Shown piece after piece: positions 24,735 through 37,002 of a DNA stretch of 64,000 nucleotides. The position numbers and the translations under genes are program-made. The DNA comes from Piper betle (Eukaryota; Streptophyta; Magnoliopsida; Piperales; Piperaceae), in NCBI GenBank assembly GCA_033002965.1, contig JAURVB010006180.1, positions 62,001-126,000 of the forward strand, written 5' to 3'. Within the stretch, counting starts at the first letter, position 1, and the number at the start of each line of letters is the position of its first letter. A model generated the notes under the pieces. It did not search any database, was not told the origin of the DNA, and saw only the letters and a program-made list of their open reading frames with translations.

Positions 24735-24902
24735 CTCCGCCCGCCGCCGCCGCTGCCGAGGCCCCGGCCACCACCGCCGCCAGCGTCTCCGTCGCCGGAG
24801 ATACGAAGACAGACGTCGGAGTGGGAATGGGTCGGGGAGGGGGAGGAGAAGGGTGGGCGGCCATGGATGGTCGGGTCCCAAGAGACTTGGGCAACTTCCT
24901 CA

Positions 24903-24960
24903 ATGGGCTTCTTTTTGGGCCTTTTGGGTTGGGCTTTTTTCAAGGCCCACAAGTAGGCAA
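24903..24960 (-). promoter_or_regulatory. Cluster of GGCCCA/GCCCA site II motifs
   Basis: ATGGGCTTC, TTGGGCCTTTTGGG, TTGGGC and AAGGCCCAC lie within about 55 bases. Such site II clusters typify plant housekeeping promoters. Their position, 170-220 bases before the 98-residue frame on the minus strand, is what makes that gene plausible. Confidence 0.5.
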
Positions 24961-26361
24961 AATTGAAAATTATTGGTGGGGAGATTTCGGGCTTTGTATT
25001 TGTTAATGCAATTAATTAGTCGAAAATGAAAAACGGCACAGAAAAGATGAAAAACTTAAAATAGGTTTTAGTGGCTACAAGATTAGCATCATCTTGTACA
25101 GCTGTTAGTTGATTCAGGAACCTCTTAAATGATAGAATGTTTCGCATAGTAACTTAGTAAGAATAACTTCGTTTACCTGCGAGTTTACATCAGATTGAAC
25201 TGCATTGTTTTATTGAACTGTTTTTTGTTATGTGGGGATGGGTATGAAAATGTTGAGTAGTTATGTTGCCTTCGACAAACCATGTCCATCCACACATACT
25301 GTTGGACACTTTGAGCAGCACCGAAAACCACGTGGACATTTCATTGAGGTATTGTATTTAATGTAATTACGTGGGTGGGTGCCTCGTCTTTCTAAGTGTT
25401 TTTGCGGGCATGCATGAATAAAAATTTTGCCTCCTATCTGTGAGAAGTGATGCAACGGGAAAGAAGGATAAGAATTTTTGCTTTCATGGAGTTTTTTACG
25501 TGCCGGGGACATGAAGAGGCTCAATCACCACATCACAGAGACAAAGTCCATTTCAATTTCAGAACGGATGGCTGTGCACCTTTTTTGCCTTATTTGCCCT
25601 TGGGTTTGAGCTGGTCCAGCTTTATTGGACTTTTATACAGGACTCAGCTCGGTCCGAGCTTAATATTTTTTGTTTCAAACGAACCAGATGGGTTTAGTAG
25701 GTGATACTTCGACACATGATGGGGCCAACCTAGTGAGGCAATGCGGGGCTTAGCGGGGATAGAATGTTGAAGATGTAGATTGTTTTTTGAATTGTGCAGG
25801 ACAATTGTGAGACAATAACATGCAACGAATATAAAAATTAAGACTTTGAAATGTTATTAGGGAAAGTGACAAAAGCGGGCATACATATAAAACAACGATC
25901 GACACGTTTGAGAGTGACGAAATGTTGCCAATACACTATGAAGCGGGATACAAGCATATTGAAGGAGTACTTATATGGCACCCCCCCCCATCATTGCCCT
26001 TCCTAGTCCCTCCACTTCCTCCCTCATTGCCCTTCCTTCTCCTCCATGCCTTGGACACCTCTTCTTCCTCTCCCTTCCCTCCTCCTCCTACCTTGCTGTC
26101 CCCTCTCTGCCCTTTGCCCACCTCATCCTCTTCTTTTCCAAAACCAATAAAGATAATCATTGTTACCTCATCCTCCTCTTACATAGTTGTGTATGTACGC
26201 ATGTGGAAGCAGCCGACATGTCTTGGGGGATGTTCGTATTTGTGATAACAAGGAACATATATAGTGACAATAGAGTATCCCTCACTTAGTGGAGAACGAC
26301 TTTGGCAACCACTTTCACAGGAGTATGTCTCACTTTATATTATAATATGAATTTCAATGTA
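24961..26361. other. Spacer without recognisable gene
   Basis: AT-rich spacer with a marked pyrimidine-rich stretch at about 25979-26130 (C run, then CT-rich). Open frames here are short and unlike known proteins. No gene supported. Confidence 0.5.
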
Positions 26362-26369
26362 TACATAGT

Positions 26370-27471
26370 TAGGGGTGGGCATGGACGTCCGAATTTATCT
26401 GTCCGTCCGATGTCTGAAGTATGACCGACCGAATTTGACCAAATTAAAACAAACCAAACATGGATATTTTTTTGTCCGACCGACCAAGTGTCCGATATTT
26501 AATAATAAACTTGTATGATCCATCTTCGAAAAAAATATATCACATTATAAACATAATGTAAAACCAGTGATCTGAGTCAGAGGTTTATGCTTATGAACCG
26601 ATCGGTTCAATCGTCGGTTCAAATCGAGTATGTTTTTAGAATATGTGTACTGAGTCGACGCTGGTCGGGTGTACGAGCCATGAGGGTCATACATACCCAA
26701 GTATATGATGATAACATCATGAATACAACAGAAAAGAATGAGTTATCAGAATATATGAGAGTATGCCAATTTTTTTATATATAGTTGATCGTGGAATTAG
26801 TTTAGGTCGTTTACCGTGTTAGGACGCGTTACGAGGAATTTGGGTGGGTTATTAGTTATAGAATGTCATTATGATGTTGTAGTGTTTATTTTATTTTATG
26901 AAATTTTTCTGATTTTATGGATTTTTTAGGATTTATTCTGAGTTAGTTATTATTATTGACTCGAGACATTAGCGAGTCAAGTCTTATTTACAATATTGCC
27001 ATCAATCAAACATCCAACCCATTCTCTTCCCCGTCCAAATTGCGCCGCCCCCTTGCGTGGTCGCTGCCGCCGATCGTCACCGCCTGGCCCTGCCACGGCG
27101 TTGCCGTGATGCCCCGAGCGCCCCCGGTGTTGCCGTGATGCCCCGAGCGCCCCCGCCGTCGCCCGGCCTCCACGATGTCGGAATTGCCGCTCGTCGTCAA
27201 TTCTGCCGCCGATACCCTCTGCTCGCGTCGTCGATTTCGCCTCCGGTGACCATCGCCACGGCCGTCCAGTCACTGCTTTGACATTGCCAACCCTCCTACG
27301 GCGGCGAGGCGGAGGCAGCGGCGGAGAGGGTTTGGTCTGTCCGCGGACACTACTTGGGCCTGACGGATAATTCGATGTCCGAAGTCGGTCGGACAAATTT
27401 TATCCGACAGAATTTCAGATAGACGCGGACAATAATTCGTCCGATGTCTGTCCAACCGATGCCCACCCCTA
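26370..27471. mobile_element. Non-autonomous hAT-type transposon, 1,102 bp, with nested repeat
   Basis: Exact 13-bp terminal inverted repeats (TAGGGGTGGGCAT / ATGCCCACCCCTA) are flanked by a perfect 8-bp target duplication TACATAGT (26362-26369 and 27472-27479). Both are diagnostic of the hAT superfamily. Subterminal regions carry repeated TCCGACCGAC/GTCCGATGTC motifs in inverted orientation. There is no transposase. The interior 26546-27290 belongs to another repeat family also present at 43360-44260 (inverted). It includes a GC-rich segment (27030-27270) that encodes spurious Pro/Arg-rich frames. Confidence 0.92.
26546..27290 (+). repeat. Dispersed repeat family, copy inside the hAT element
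   Basis: Starts at AATGTAAAACC and matches the inverse of 43360-44260 over several hundred bases, for example TCGAGTATGTTT, AGAATATGTGTACTGAG, CAAGTATATGATGATAA and GATTTTATGGATTTTTTA. It ends in a GC-rich half after the module GAGTCAAGTCTTATTTACAA. A short diverged copy is at 38398-38640. Termini are not certain; a solo-LTR origin is possible but unproven. Confidence 0.65.
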
Positions 27472-27479
27472 TACATAGT

Positions 27480-29612
27480 TTATAATTTGTATTTTATTCA
27501 TATGATAATTAAATTGTGTTCATATATATTTTTTCGTGTAAAAATTATTAACATATTAATTACTATAAATTTTAAAGAGTGTTGAAGAGAGTAGTCTCAT
27601 AGTGTGCATCCACGTTTTGTCATTCAAGACAATCATCAAATGTGTTGACTATTAATACATTTGCATGTCACAATACATTAAAATTTCAAAATAACAAGTC
27701 AAATAAAGAAATTATTTTCTAAGTGTTGGATAGTGTAATGCAACAAAGTACGTCCACACTTCATCAATTTGGACTACTACATTTGAATGTTCCACTTCGT
27801 TCAGATTTTAAAATAACATGTCTAACAAAAAAATTATTTTTTAAGTGTTGGAGAGTGTAATGCAATTGCATATACATCCACACTTTATCAATTCAGATGA
27901 CCCTCACACGTGTTGACTCCTATTATATGTATATGTTCTATTTTTTTAGATTTTAAACTAACGTGTTAAATATATATAAAAAAAATAAATGCCAGAGAAT
28001 GTAATATCACAATGGTCATCCATTCTTTGTCCTTCTAAACAACCCCCAAATGTGTCGACCACTTCTATACGAGTACGTTTTATTTCATTCTAAATTCATA
28101 AGATTATTTGCAACTTAAACATTAAAACATTGTGCGTTCTAGCTTCCTTAAAATTCGAGGTTCAGAGACCTCCATACAGTGTACTAGCACATCCGACTTT
28201 CTTATGCCTCTTTTCCCTTATCTCGTCACGTCGTCTACCGGACCCAAGTTTCCATATGTGTGATTCGTTTTAAAAATAATTTAATCATGATCCAGGCTGA
28301 GTTATTCATAAAGCCCAATATCTCCAACCCAAAACCACTAAATCTGAGCCGAGGGGTAAATAAGGCCAAATTGTCTTAAAAGTCTCGTATCTGAAATTGA
28401 TTTGGGCTTGTCACAGATGTGGTGAATGGGACGACACTGCATGCCCCTGATATGTAAAAAGCTCGTTTTCATGGCTTACATTGCGGTCGCATTAACATGC
28501 AAAAAAGTATTCTGAATTGTTTCAGGGTAACATGGCTCATGACTTTTGGACAACACAATAGCTGTTGTCCCTTAACTAAGAGAGGGTACGGGGTTTCAAT
28601 TAGGGTCACTTGTGTGATTTGGACAGTCAAACACGGTGATGTTCGGACCCATCTATCGCCATTATTACTTTCCCGACTATGGATCTTTTTGCTCCACGAT
28701 TTTCAAGTGCCACTCATCCAACCGGCCATGTAACTGGAAGGCCAATACAGCCCTAAATTCCCTGCACCGGCCTCTTTGATCTGTTACTAAATTGTATCTT
28801 CTTCCAAAAACACCGCCCAAGTAGCCCATAATTTGTTATATTCAAGCAGAATATGAAGCACTTGGTCGCTGCCCTTGTTGGCATAAACTCAAGTGCGTTT
28901 CACAATCTTGGCCTTCCTCTTCTCTGAGGGGACTATTCTCTACATGGCCAAGACGGAAAGAACACCTGTTTGTCGTCGTCTTTCATCAATAATGGCCAAA
29001 TATTTAATCCAATTATAATTTTAGACGGCAGATCAACCTACAAGTATCACTTTAAAAAAGTTCTGGTTGGGGAGTGGAAACACACCTCTTTGGCTCTTTC
29101 CACCTCTGCTCATAGAGGTAAAGTGAGGAAAATTCTACAGCGCCACCTAGCAATTGACGTCCAGCCACACAAACATGTGACCTTTAGCAGACTCGGGTGA
29201 ATGTACTTTGCTTCACGTTTGATGCTCGCCAATACCAAGGCCCATTAATAGTACTAACTAGTAAAGTAACACGTCGCCAAGCCACCAAGAAGAAAGCGAT
29301 GTAACAAAGACAAAGAAGAAATAAATGGGAAAAAAGGACCTGGGCAACTGTTTTTCATGATCTGTAATTTGAAATAATGTACATAGAGAGTCTACAGATG
29401 CCGAAGATATAATACCGGCCCAGAGGAATTCAACTTTTGAACACGAATATGCTTAAGTGGCATGGTAGGAGTTCCAATTGTAATACCAGCTGCTTTTCAC
29501 CTCCGGGAAAATGGAGACGATCCTCATTTTGTAAGTACTACTCAAGATGGTATCATAGATGACCTGAGGATGACTAAGTAATATCAAAAAGGGTGTGATT
29601 AAGACCATCAAA
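27480..29612. other. Spacer and WNK 3' flank
   Basis: AT-rich spacer. Between 27560 and 28080 there are repeated phrases (AGTGTTG-GAGAGTGTAATGCAA, CATCCACACTTTATCAATT) at about 27720, 27840 and 27980, suggesting a decayed tandem repeat of ~120-140 bases. 28400-29200 has mixed composition and scattered short frames that I cannot assign. The last ~270 bases are probably the WNK 3' UTR. Confidence 0.5.
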
Positions 29613-32458
29613 TTATACTTCAATGGCATCGACTGGCAGTGACCTTGATCTGCATAGGGACGGTGGCAGAGCACCTGTATAGAAACTTTTGGCAGTGAAC
29701 ACATAGTCCGGACTGTTTTCTTGAGTCTGGCTCGCCTCACGTTCATAGACCCTTTGGATCTCCGAAACAGGGCTGCTGCTCTCATGAACGTTGTTGTCAG
29801 AATAAATAGGATAGTGTGAAAAATCCATCCCAAATGCTAAACAATTCAGTGGGGAGGAGCTTGCCTCTTCATGAATTGGCAAAGTTATGAGGTGATCAAC
29901 CATGTTTGTGTTATCTACTCTGCAGTCCTCCCCTTTGCAATATTGCCGAGGTTCATGATCCACATCATCCATTTTGGCCTTAAGCCAACGTAATTCTTGT
30001 CGTATGTCATTCTCGTAACCATTACATATGTTATCTTTAGATGACCACATGTTGGTCGAATTGAGATGATCAATTGAGTGGCAACGCCTATGGTGCAAGG
30101 ATTTTCTTGCAGTAAATTCTTTGTTCTTAAAAAATCCTTCATGGTATCATCTTTGCCAGAGGTTGACGAATCTAAATTGTCACTTTCTTCATCCGAATGA
30201 ACTACATCTGACTCTTCTGAAGCCTTATCTGCAGTTTCATGTTGAGCCCAAATATCGGCATAGTGCATACCATCTGATTGGCTTGAGACTACAGGTGGTC
30301 CTTCTGTTGCACATTGCTCAGATCCTTCAACTTGATAAGTGATCTCTTCAAAACGACCGTGAGTAGCAGTACATTCAAGTCGAGTGCACTGAAAAACGTT
30401 TTTGCCATTTCCATTCGTTGTAGATATGAAATCAAAGAGTGCTCCATTTGAGTGACAGTGGTGACAATATCCAGGTGATGCATCCTCAAATCCAGGTCCA
30501 GGCTCCCAATCAGGTACAAGGGCAGATATTTCCCCATCTATCATTTCAGCTATTTTAGTCACATCTTGATCAGTTATATCTAGTTCAGCAACCATTTCAG
30601 TTGCAACACTCAAAGCAGTATCCATGTGTATATCAAATGGGAAGTAAATATTCCTCACTCGACCTGCAAATAGATCATGGTCTTTAATTACAAAATTCAT
30701 TATACAATAGAAAGAACAATTTAAAGACTAGATAAGTTGCAAAAGAGTAATAAAAAAGAATATAAGTAAAATAATAGTAAAACTTGCCTTCCTTATCTGC
30801 AATTCTAAGTCTTAAAAAGATGCCATCATTATCTCTTCGCTTTCCTTTGATAGAAATGTCCATATCTTTCGGATGCTCATCATCATCTTCTCTACTGAAT
30901 ATTTCAATCCCATTATGTTCACTTCCAGCCCCATCAAAGCCCCATCCATTTTCAGTATCATGATTGGAATAGCCAGTAATCAAGGAACTTATGCTAAGAT
31001 GGGGGGTATAAAATGGTTGACTCAAGAGTGGGCTAACATCATAAATGTCGCCATGATACTCTACCATCCTTGAATCAAACTCATTCTCGTCAATTTGTAG
31101 GAAAGGGTCTTTCAATAGCTCCCTCGCCGAAAGTCTGTGGGAGACATCCACCAAACATTTGTCTATAAATTCTCTCACTAATGGATTCTTTACTTTGTAC
31201 AAGGCTTCTGGTTTTTTTCCCTGTAACTATAATATCAGGAAAAACAATCCACCTTCCCCATGAAAAAATCAGGTTTAATTTAAAGAGATGGGATCCTTAC
31301 AGAAATCACTTTCTTGTAAATCTGAGCAGGATGAGTGCATTCACTGTATGGATATTCAAAGGTCACCATTTCTAACAAACACATCCCAAAGGAATAAATA
31401 TCAATGAGCTCGTTGTATTCCTCTTGATATACCTCTGGAGCCATAAACTCTGGCGTGCCTGAAACCACAAACTACTTTTATCACATCAATAAATAAATTA
31501 AGCATCTCGATTAATCAATTTTAACATTTCAACAGCTAGCCTAACATACCAGTAAGTCAATCTGAAAAAGAAAAGAAAACTACAAAAAATTGATCAGATC
31601 TAGGGATGTGAACACACACTCACCAACACAGTGAGCAGCATGGGATTTTCGCAAGATAGCAGCAAGGCCGAGATCCCCAATCTTCGACTTCACCTTGGTG
31701 TCCATTAACGAAGATGTTGTCACACTTGAGATCTCTATGTATAATAGGCGGGTCATGACTATGGAGATACAAAAGACCTCTCAATATCTGGCGGCACCAG
31801 TGCTTAACTGCTCTTACGTTAACCCTCTTGTGTTTCAACCTATACCTGCCGTCATAAACACTGCATCCTGAAACCCAAGTTGTACAACTGCTACCAAACA
31901 TAGTAGACATCGAAGTAGGGGAGTACTTACTGCCTCAGAGTACCCGACGTGAACATCTCGGTCACAAAATTGATGTGCCGAATGGAAGTGTCAACCCAGG
32001 AAGTGTAGAATTTCATGATGTTTTTATGCTTGAGCGTCTTGAGGAGGTGAATTTCACAGTAAAGCCGCTCCAGATCCTCGGGGCTCTGGAGGAAATCATG
32101 CAGCTTCACTTGGTTCCACGCCACCTCGATCCCCTCATACTCATCAAACGCTCTGTACCTGCAAACACCCCAACAAAAACACAATCAGATCGAACTTGAA
32201 CCCCGAACAAAAACCGGAAAAAGCAGACGAGATTGAGATCATACACCGTCTTTGAAGCACCTTTGCCGAGGATCTCATTATACTGCAACCGAAAAAATCA
32301 AATCTTCAATCCAACAACCGCCGCAAGAACTAAAAATTGTACCCAAAAAAAAAAAAAGATCCAAAGAATCAAAATTTGCTTACCCGGCCGTATCTCCCCG
32401 TCGGATCGACCTCGACGAACTCGCTCCCATCCTGCTCAACATCACTTCCAACCATCAT
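29613..32458 (-). CDS. WNK: WNK (with-no-lysine) Ser/Thr protein kinase, two apparent frameshifts
   Basis: Cytosolic kinase of the plant WNK family (osmotic, flowering and clock-linked signalling). Exons, in transcript order: 32458-32384, 32282-32245, 32158-31931, 31845-31624, 31458-31301, 31220-30788 and 30663-29613; about 734 residues once frames are joined. Residues 26-38 hold the glycine loop GKGASKTV with the WNK-type catalytic lysine K36, while the usual subdomain II lysine is absent (EVAWNQVKL). HRDLKCDN is at about 150-157, followed by DLG at about 171, GTPEFMAPE, and an OSR1/PF2-like domain ([19 protein letters not shown]). The tail contains [11 protein letters not shown]. Exon 4 carries one surplus base (about 31685), which turns [10 protein letters not shown] into an unrelated frame. 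In the last exon the A run 30129-30134 (T on the coding strand) is one short before [15 protein letters not shown]. Intron 6 has a GC donor. Confidence 0.93.
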
Positions 32459-32815
32459 CGGAAATGCCGCCCAATCACAAAACCATAAACTCCCCGCAAC
32501 CGCAATTCCCACACAAAATCAGAAACAAAAAACGAAGAAGAGGTGGCCGGAGCGCCGAACGGCAATCAAGCAACGAAGAAAGGCGATGAGAGAGGGAAAA
32601 GGACAGGCCTTTTCTGCTCGTCCTCCCCTCCAACCTCAAATACACGGCCATCGCTGCGACGGGTACGGACCACAAAGCCCATCCCAAGGACAAAAAGGAC
32701 AAACCCCACGACCATTGTTGTCGCCATGATTGCTCCACTTCACAGTCCCAGTCCCACCCCCATATCTAACCCCCGGTAAAACTATATATATATATATATA
32801 TATACACAGACCGCT
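32459..32815 (-). promoter_or_regulatory. WNK 5' UTR and promoter region with (TA)n tract
   Basis: Upstream of the WNK ATG on the minus strand. A (TA)n run at about 32783-32814 lies roughly 330 bases before the start codon. The GC-rich stretch 32530-32720 would be 5' UTR/core promoter. Open frames on both strands here are Arg/Pro-rich and not convincing genes. Confidence 0.4.
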
Positions 32816-33150
32816 TCAACGACCTTCCCTAAGCTTCACTACCTCGCAGGAGGAACTGCTCGCCGGAAAGTTGCGATCTTTGCCGCCGAAAAGCGCTTGC
32901 TCCGATGACCTCCGACGGTCCGAGATGGGAGAAAACGGCAAGCGGGATTCCTCGATAGGAAAAAAAAATGCAACTTTAAAATTTTCCCTCCGTCAATTTG
33001 GTACTTTATTCTTTTCTTTTTTGAAATTTTGTCTGAATTTAAATTTATTAATTAAAATTATATAATTATTATAATATATTTCAATTAACTTTATTAATTA
33101 ACCTATTTTCCCTTGAATCATACTGTACCCACATTCTTCACCCTTATTTA

Positions 33151-33520
33151 ATATGAGTTTTTTTATTTTTATTTTTTTCAATACAAAAAATATATTGAGG
33201 TCTTAGTGTGATGTCATAAAATAATAATAACATGTGTTGATTATAATTTAAAATTTTTGATTTAATTAATTACATAAAGATGTAAGGATGTAAGAGGACA
33301 GTGTGGATGGAAAAAATTGGAACAACATTTTTCTCTTTGATTGTTATTAAATTATGTGTATAACAAACTAATATATATTAAATTTGTATTTAATGTTATT
33401 ATAAAGTTTGGTTCTTATATTATTTTAGCTGTATTTTGGGGAAAATATTTAATACAAGCCTTTTTATTTATTTATTTTTCAATACAAAAATTATATTGAG
33501 GTTTTAGTGTGACATTAATG
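33151..33520. repeat. Direct repeat pair ~300 bp apart
   Basis: Copies at about 33151-33226 and 33451-33520 share TTTTTTCAATACAAAAA, TATATTGAGGT and TTAGTGTGA. They could be ends of a decayed element or a simple duplication; no coding content lies between them. Confidence 0.65.
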
Positions 33521-36500
33521 AATCCAAGTTTGATTGATGTTTTTAAACCGAAAATTTTTAGTGGAGAGCGAAGTCAAATTTGAACTTAATAATTTATGTG
33601 ATAAGCATGGTTTTGACCAAGTTGTGCGATAAGCATGTTACTTAAGAGTTATAATATTTATCATGGAAAATAATACAAGCTGCTTAATTGATTAATTCCA
33701 GTACTCATTTGATTGTGGGAAAAAAGAAAATGTTTGGTGAAATTGATTAAAAAAAATGGTTCTAATTTCCTCGAAGAACTTTCTAGTTTCCAATTTTTTG
33801 GCCGGTTTAAGTTTAAACTTCAACGCCACCTTTGACTCTCCTTGTTGAAGCAAGATTAAATAGTGATTTATTGTCCATTACTTTTAAAACCATACTAAAT
33901 CCAGATTTTTTTCTAATAAACATTGATTAGCTAATATCATCCAACCAACCCCCCGTTGAATGATTGGGTTTGCAGATTTTTTTAAGAATTCAATCCTCGA
34001 CCATTCATTATACGTTCTAAACGCATACATTCTAACAATAACTAAATACATATGTGGCTAATATCATCCTTGTCTAAAGTTGAAATGAAGAAGAAAAAAA
34101 CTATTTAAAAGGAAAAATTACAAGAAACAAAAAAGAGCCATGAAATAGGTAAAGAAGATCAAGAACATGAATATTAATTTTGACTTTGTTTTTTTCATGA
34201 AAAAATGTGCAAGAGTATCTCTGTATCTTTTTTAAACCTGTTCATACTTCATCGTTAGAGTTTGAATTATAACCGAGTCGAGTTAAATTAAATACTATCT
34301 TATTCATATTTTATTTGTAGGAATCGAGTTCATATTTTAGTATTTAAATATCAAATTTTAAGTTGGGTTAAATCGAACCAAATATCAAATATTCACAAAA
34401 TAACTCGTTCAATTAACAACCCTATTCATAATGTGTTACAGCTGGGCCAAAAATTGAGCACAACATGGTTTTGATCTAGATTCTAGGGGACCAGGAAAAA
34501 ATATATAACATGGTTCAATAGCTACATTAATTTATTGGTGGTCCAACCCAACCGTCCACATGCTATGAATCACACACCACCCCTAGCAAATTACTATGAC
34601 GTTACACTACCTTTAAATGCATGCCGCATACTGTCTCTTAATCCAAACTGCATTAGTCTTAATCCATTCTGATTTAAGCAAGTTTTTTTATTACTTTGTG
34701 ATTAGGGATTCATTATATACTCAAATATCCAAATCCGAATCTCAATCCAAAATACGAAAGCCTAAGACCAGTTCAGAGGATTAAATTCCACGTTTGAGTT
34801 CGACAAGGTATTAGTTAAAAATCCAAAATTACCTGACCTCAACTAGAATCAAATTTTAAGCCGATGACCTGACATTATTTAAATTAGGGTTTTCTTTACT
34901 TCTATATCAATTCAACGGTAATTATTTCAATAATTATCGTTCGGCCGAAATTTTAATCTTTTTAAAAAAAATTAATGGCTGGCTTATACATACATTATTA
35001 TAAGGGTAAGCTCAATGGTATGGGGGCATGTATTTAAGAGGACGGGTGGATAAGTTTTTGGATAAATCTGCTTGGCAGGGCAGTAACAGGGCTTCCAAGG
35101 TTTACAGCTCCCAACAAGCCAAGTGGAGTGAGGCTAACAGCCAGCTAACAAAAGCAAGACGGTCTCCTCCCATTCACTTGATGCCACACATTGATGCCAC
35201 CAGCCAATCTACAGCTACAACTCCCAACTGGATTGGAAGAATTGACGGAAATGGCAATGGCATATGTCCATGGTTTTGCATCTTTTGGTCCAGCCAAGAC
35301 AATAAAAAGCCTTATACTAACCATGGGCAACCAAATTAAAAGACCCATTAATTCTATAATCATTTTATTTGAAGGAAAAAAATATGAATTGATGTTCACC
35401 AATGTCAAATGTCACATGATGTTCTTCTAGAGGGGGTTTATGTCAATTTGAAAAATAAGGTGTTGTATGCTATTATTTGAACCGGGCAAAATATTTTTTC
35501 ATAAATAAGAGGAAAAGGGTTGGTTTTAAAATATATATAGAACTTGTGGTGGAGTAAATGGAGTAATTGATGGTTTTATTATAGAAATGGTTTGGAGAAC
35601 TTGGCAATTTGATATTTTTGAGGGCATGGGAAAGAGCTAAGAGGATAGCATCCTCATGTGAGGTTGTGAGTCCTTGTTCCCCCACCTGCCAAAACCAGTG
35701 GTGCCCTGTTTGCCAAACACCTCGCTCTCATTTGTCTGGTCAAGTTCTTGCAATTTGATCTTTGGTGGATACACAAGCAAGGAATTTCTAATGCTAACAG
35801 TTTTGTTTTCTGATTAATGAGATTGTTTATATAAATTATCATCTACAAATTGTCAATAAAACCGTAAAATTGTTGTCAAAAGAAATATAATAGCAGGCTT
35901 TGTATTGAATTCATTTTCTGTCACACCCATAAAAATCTGGTTTCATTGACATCATGGTCATTGTATACATACCTTTCCTAATGATATAATTCAGCCTCCG
36001 TGCAAAGATTAATATATACTAATATACTAAATATATATATATATATATATGATGCATATTTAATTTGTGAATGGAGTTGATGTGGTTGCCCAGATATGTT
36101 TTAAGATAAAACACCACCTACTTGTGGTTCACTTCAAGATTAATCACGATTGATTTCTAAGTATCATTTAACAAAGATCACTAATCAACAATATACTTTA
36201 AGGGTTTCAAGCTCTCTCCACAAACCTCTAATTTTAAGTTAGTAGCAAGTCACGCACAATATGTATGATTAATTATGAGATGTCTTAATACATGATGGTA
36301 ATAGATTAAAAAAATGATCAATGTTGCTCTGATAACATTATATAAATACAAAGCAATCTTTTTTTTAATTAATTAATTTGAGGGCACAAATGATAGTTTT
36401 TCTTTTTACGATCTTTAAACCTGGGCAATTTGTGATATATTTCTAGAAGAAATCCGCATTTATTATATATTTTATTACGCATATCAGCTTGCATTTAATT

Positions 36501-36679
36501 CAATTATTTAAATTTAAATACAGTGAAGTGCGCCAAAACATTCTGAAAGTTTCTCGTTTTTGTCCAATGTGAGCATCTTCTCATACCCACTTGCAAATTT
36601 TCTCATTTTTATGTTATCATAGATCAAATCTGAAAGTGAGTGTATGTACAAAATTTGTTTGTTTGAGTTCATTATTCAC

Positions 36680-37002
36680 ATACATATGTGTCAGCTGGGA
36701 TCGCATATACAATTTATTCTTGTCAGTCAGAAATTGGAAGGTCTTCTTTTTCGGCTGTATTCGTTACAGACGACTAAACTTGAAGACCACCACCTTAGCT
36801 AAACATTCTCCTTCGCTCTTTGCAACTGGGCAATAGCTCACGTATACATGTATAAGCCGGAATCACATATACAATGTATTCTTGTCAATCAGAAATTGGA
36901 AGAGGTCTTCTTTTTCGGCTGTATTCGTCACAGACGACTAAACTTGAAGGCCACCACCTTAGCTGAACATTCTCCTTCACTCCCTGCAACTGGGCAATAG
37001 CT
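36680..37002. repeat. Tandem duplication, ~160-bp unit, two copies
   Basis: Unit 1 (about 36680-36838) and unit 2 (about 36841-37002) share CATATACAAT, TTCTTGTCA, CAGAAATTGGAAG, TTCTTTTTCGGCTGTATTCG, ACAGACGACTAAACTTGAAG, CCACCACCTTAGCT and AACTGGGCAATAGCT. Divergence is only a handful of substitutions and a small indel, so it is recent compared with surrounding repeats. Confidence 0.88.

Noticed and set aside
28800..28990. Possible LINE reverse-transcriptase tail on the minus strand
   Set aside because: A few residues looked suggestive, but no Cys/His pattern or flanking RT motif could be followed.
29453..29833. 126-residue minus frame at the WNK 3' end
   Set aside because: Shadow of the real WNK C-terminal frame, which ends ...[12 protein letters not shown] at 29613.
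35654..35842. Minus frame ending GGGTRTHNL
   Set aside because: This type of string turns up in spurious plant ORFs; nothing else supports a gene here.
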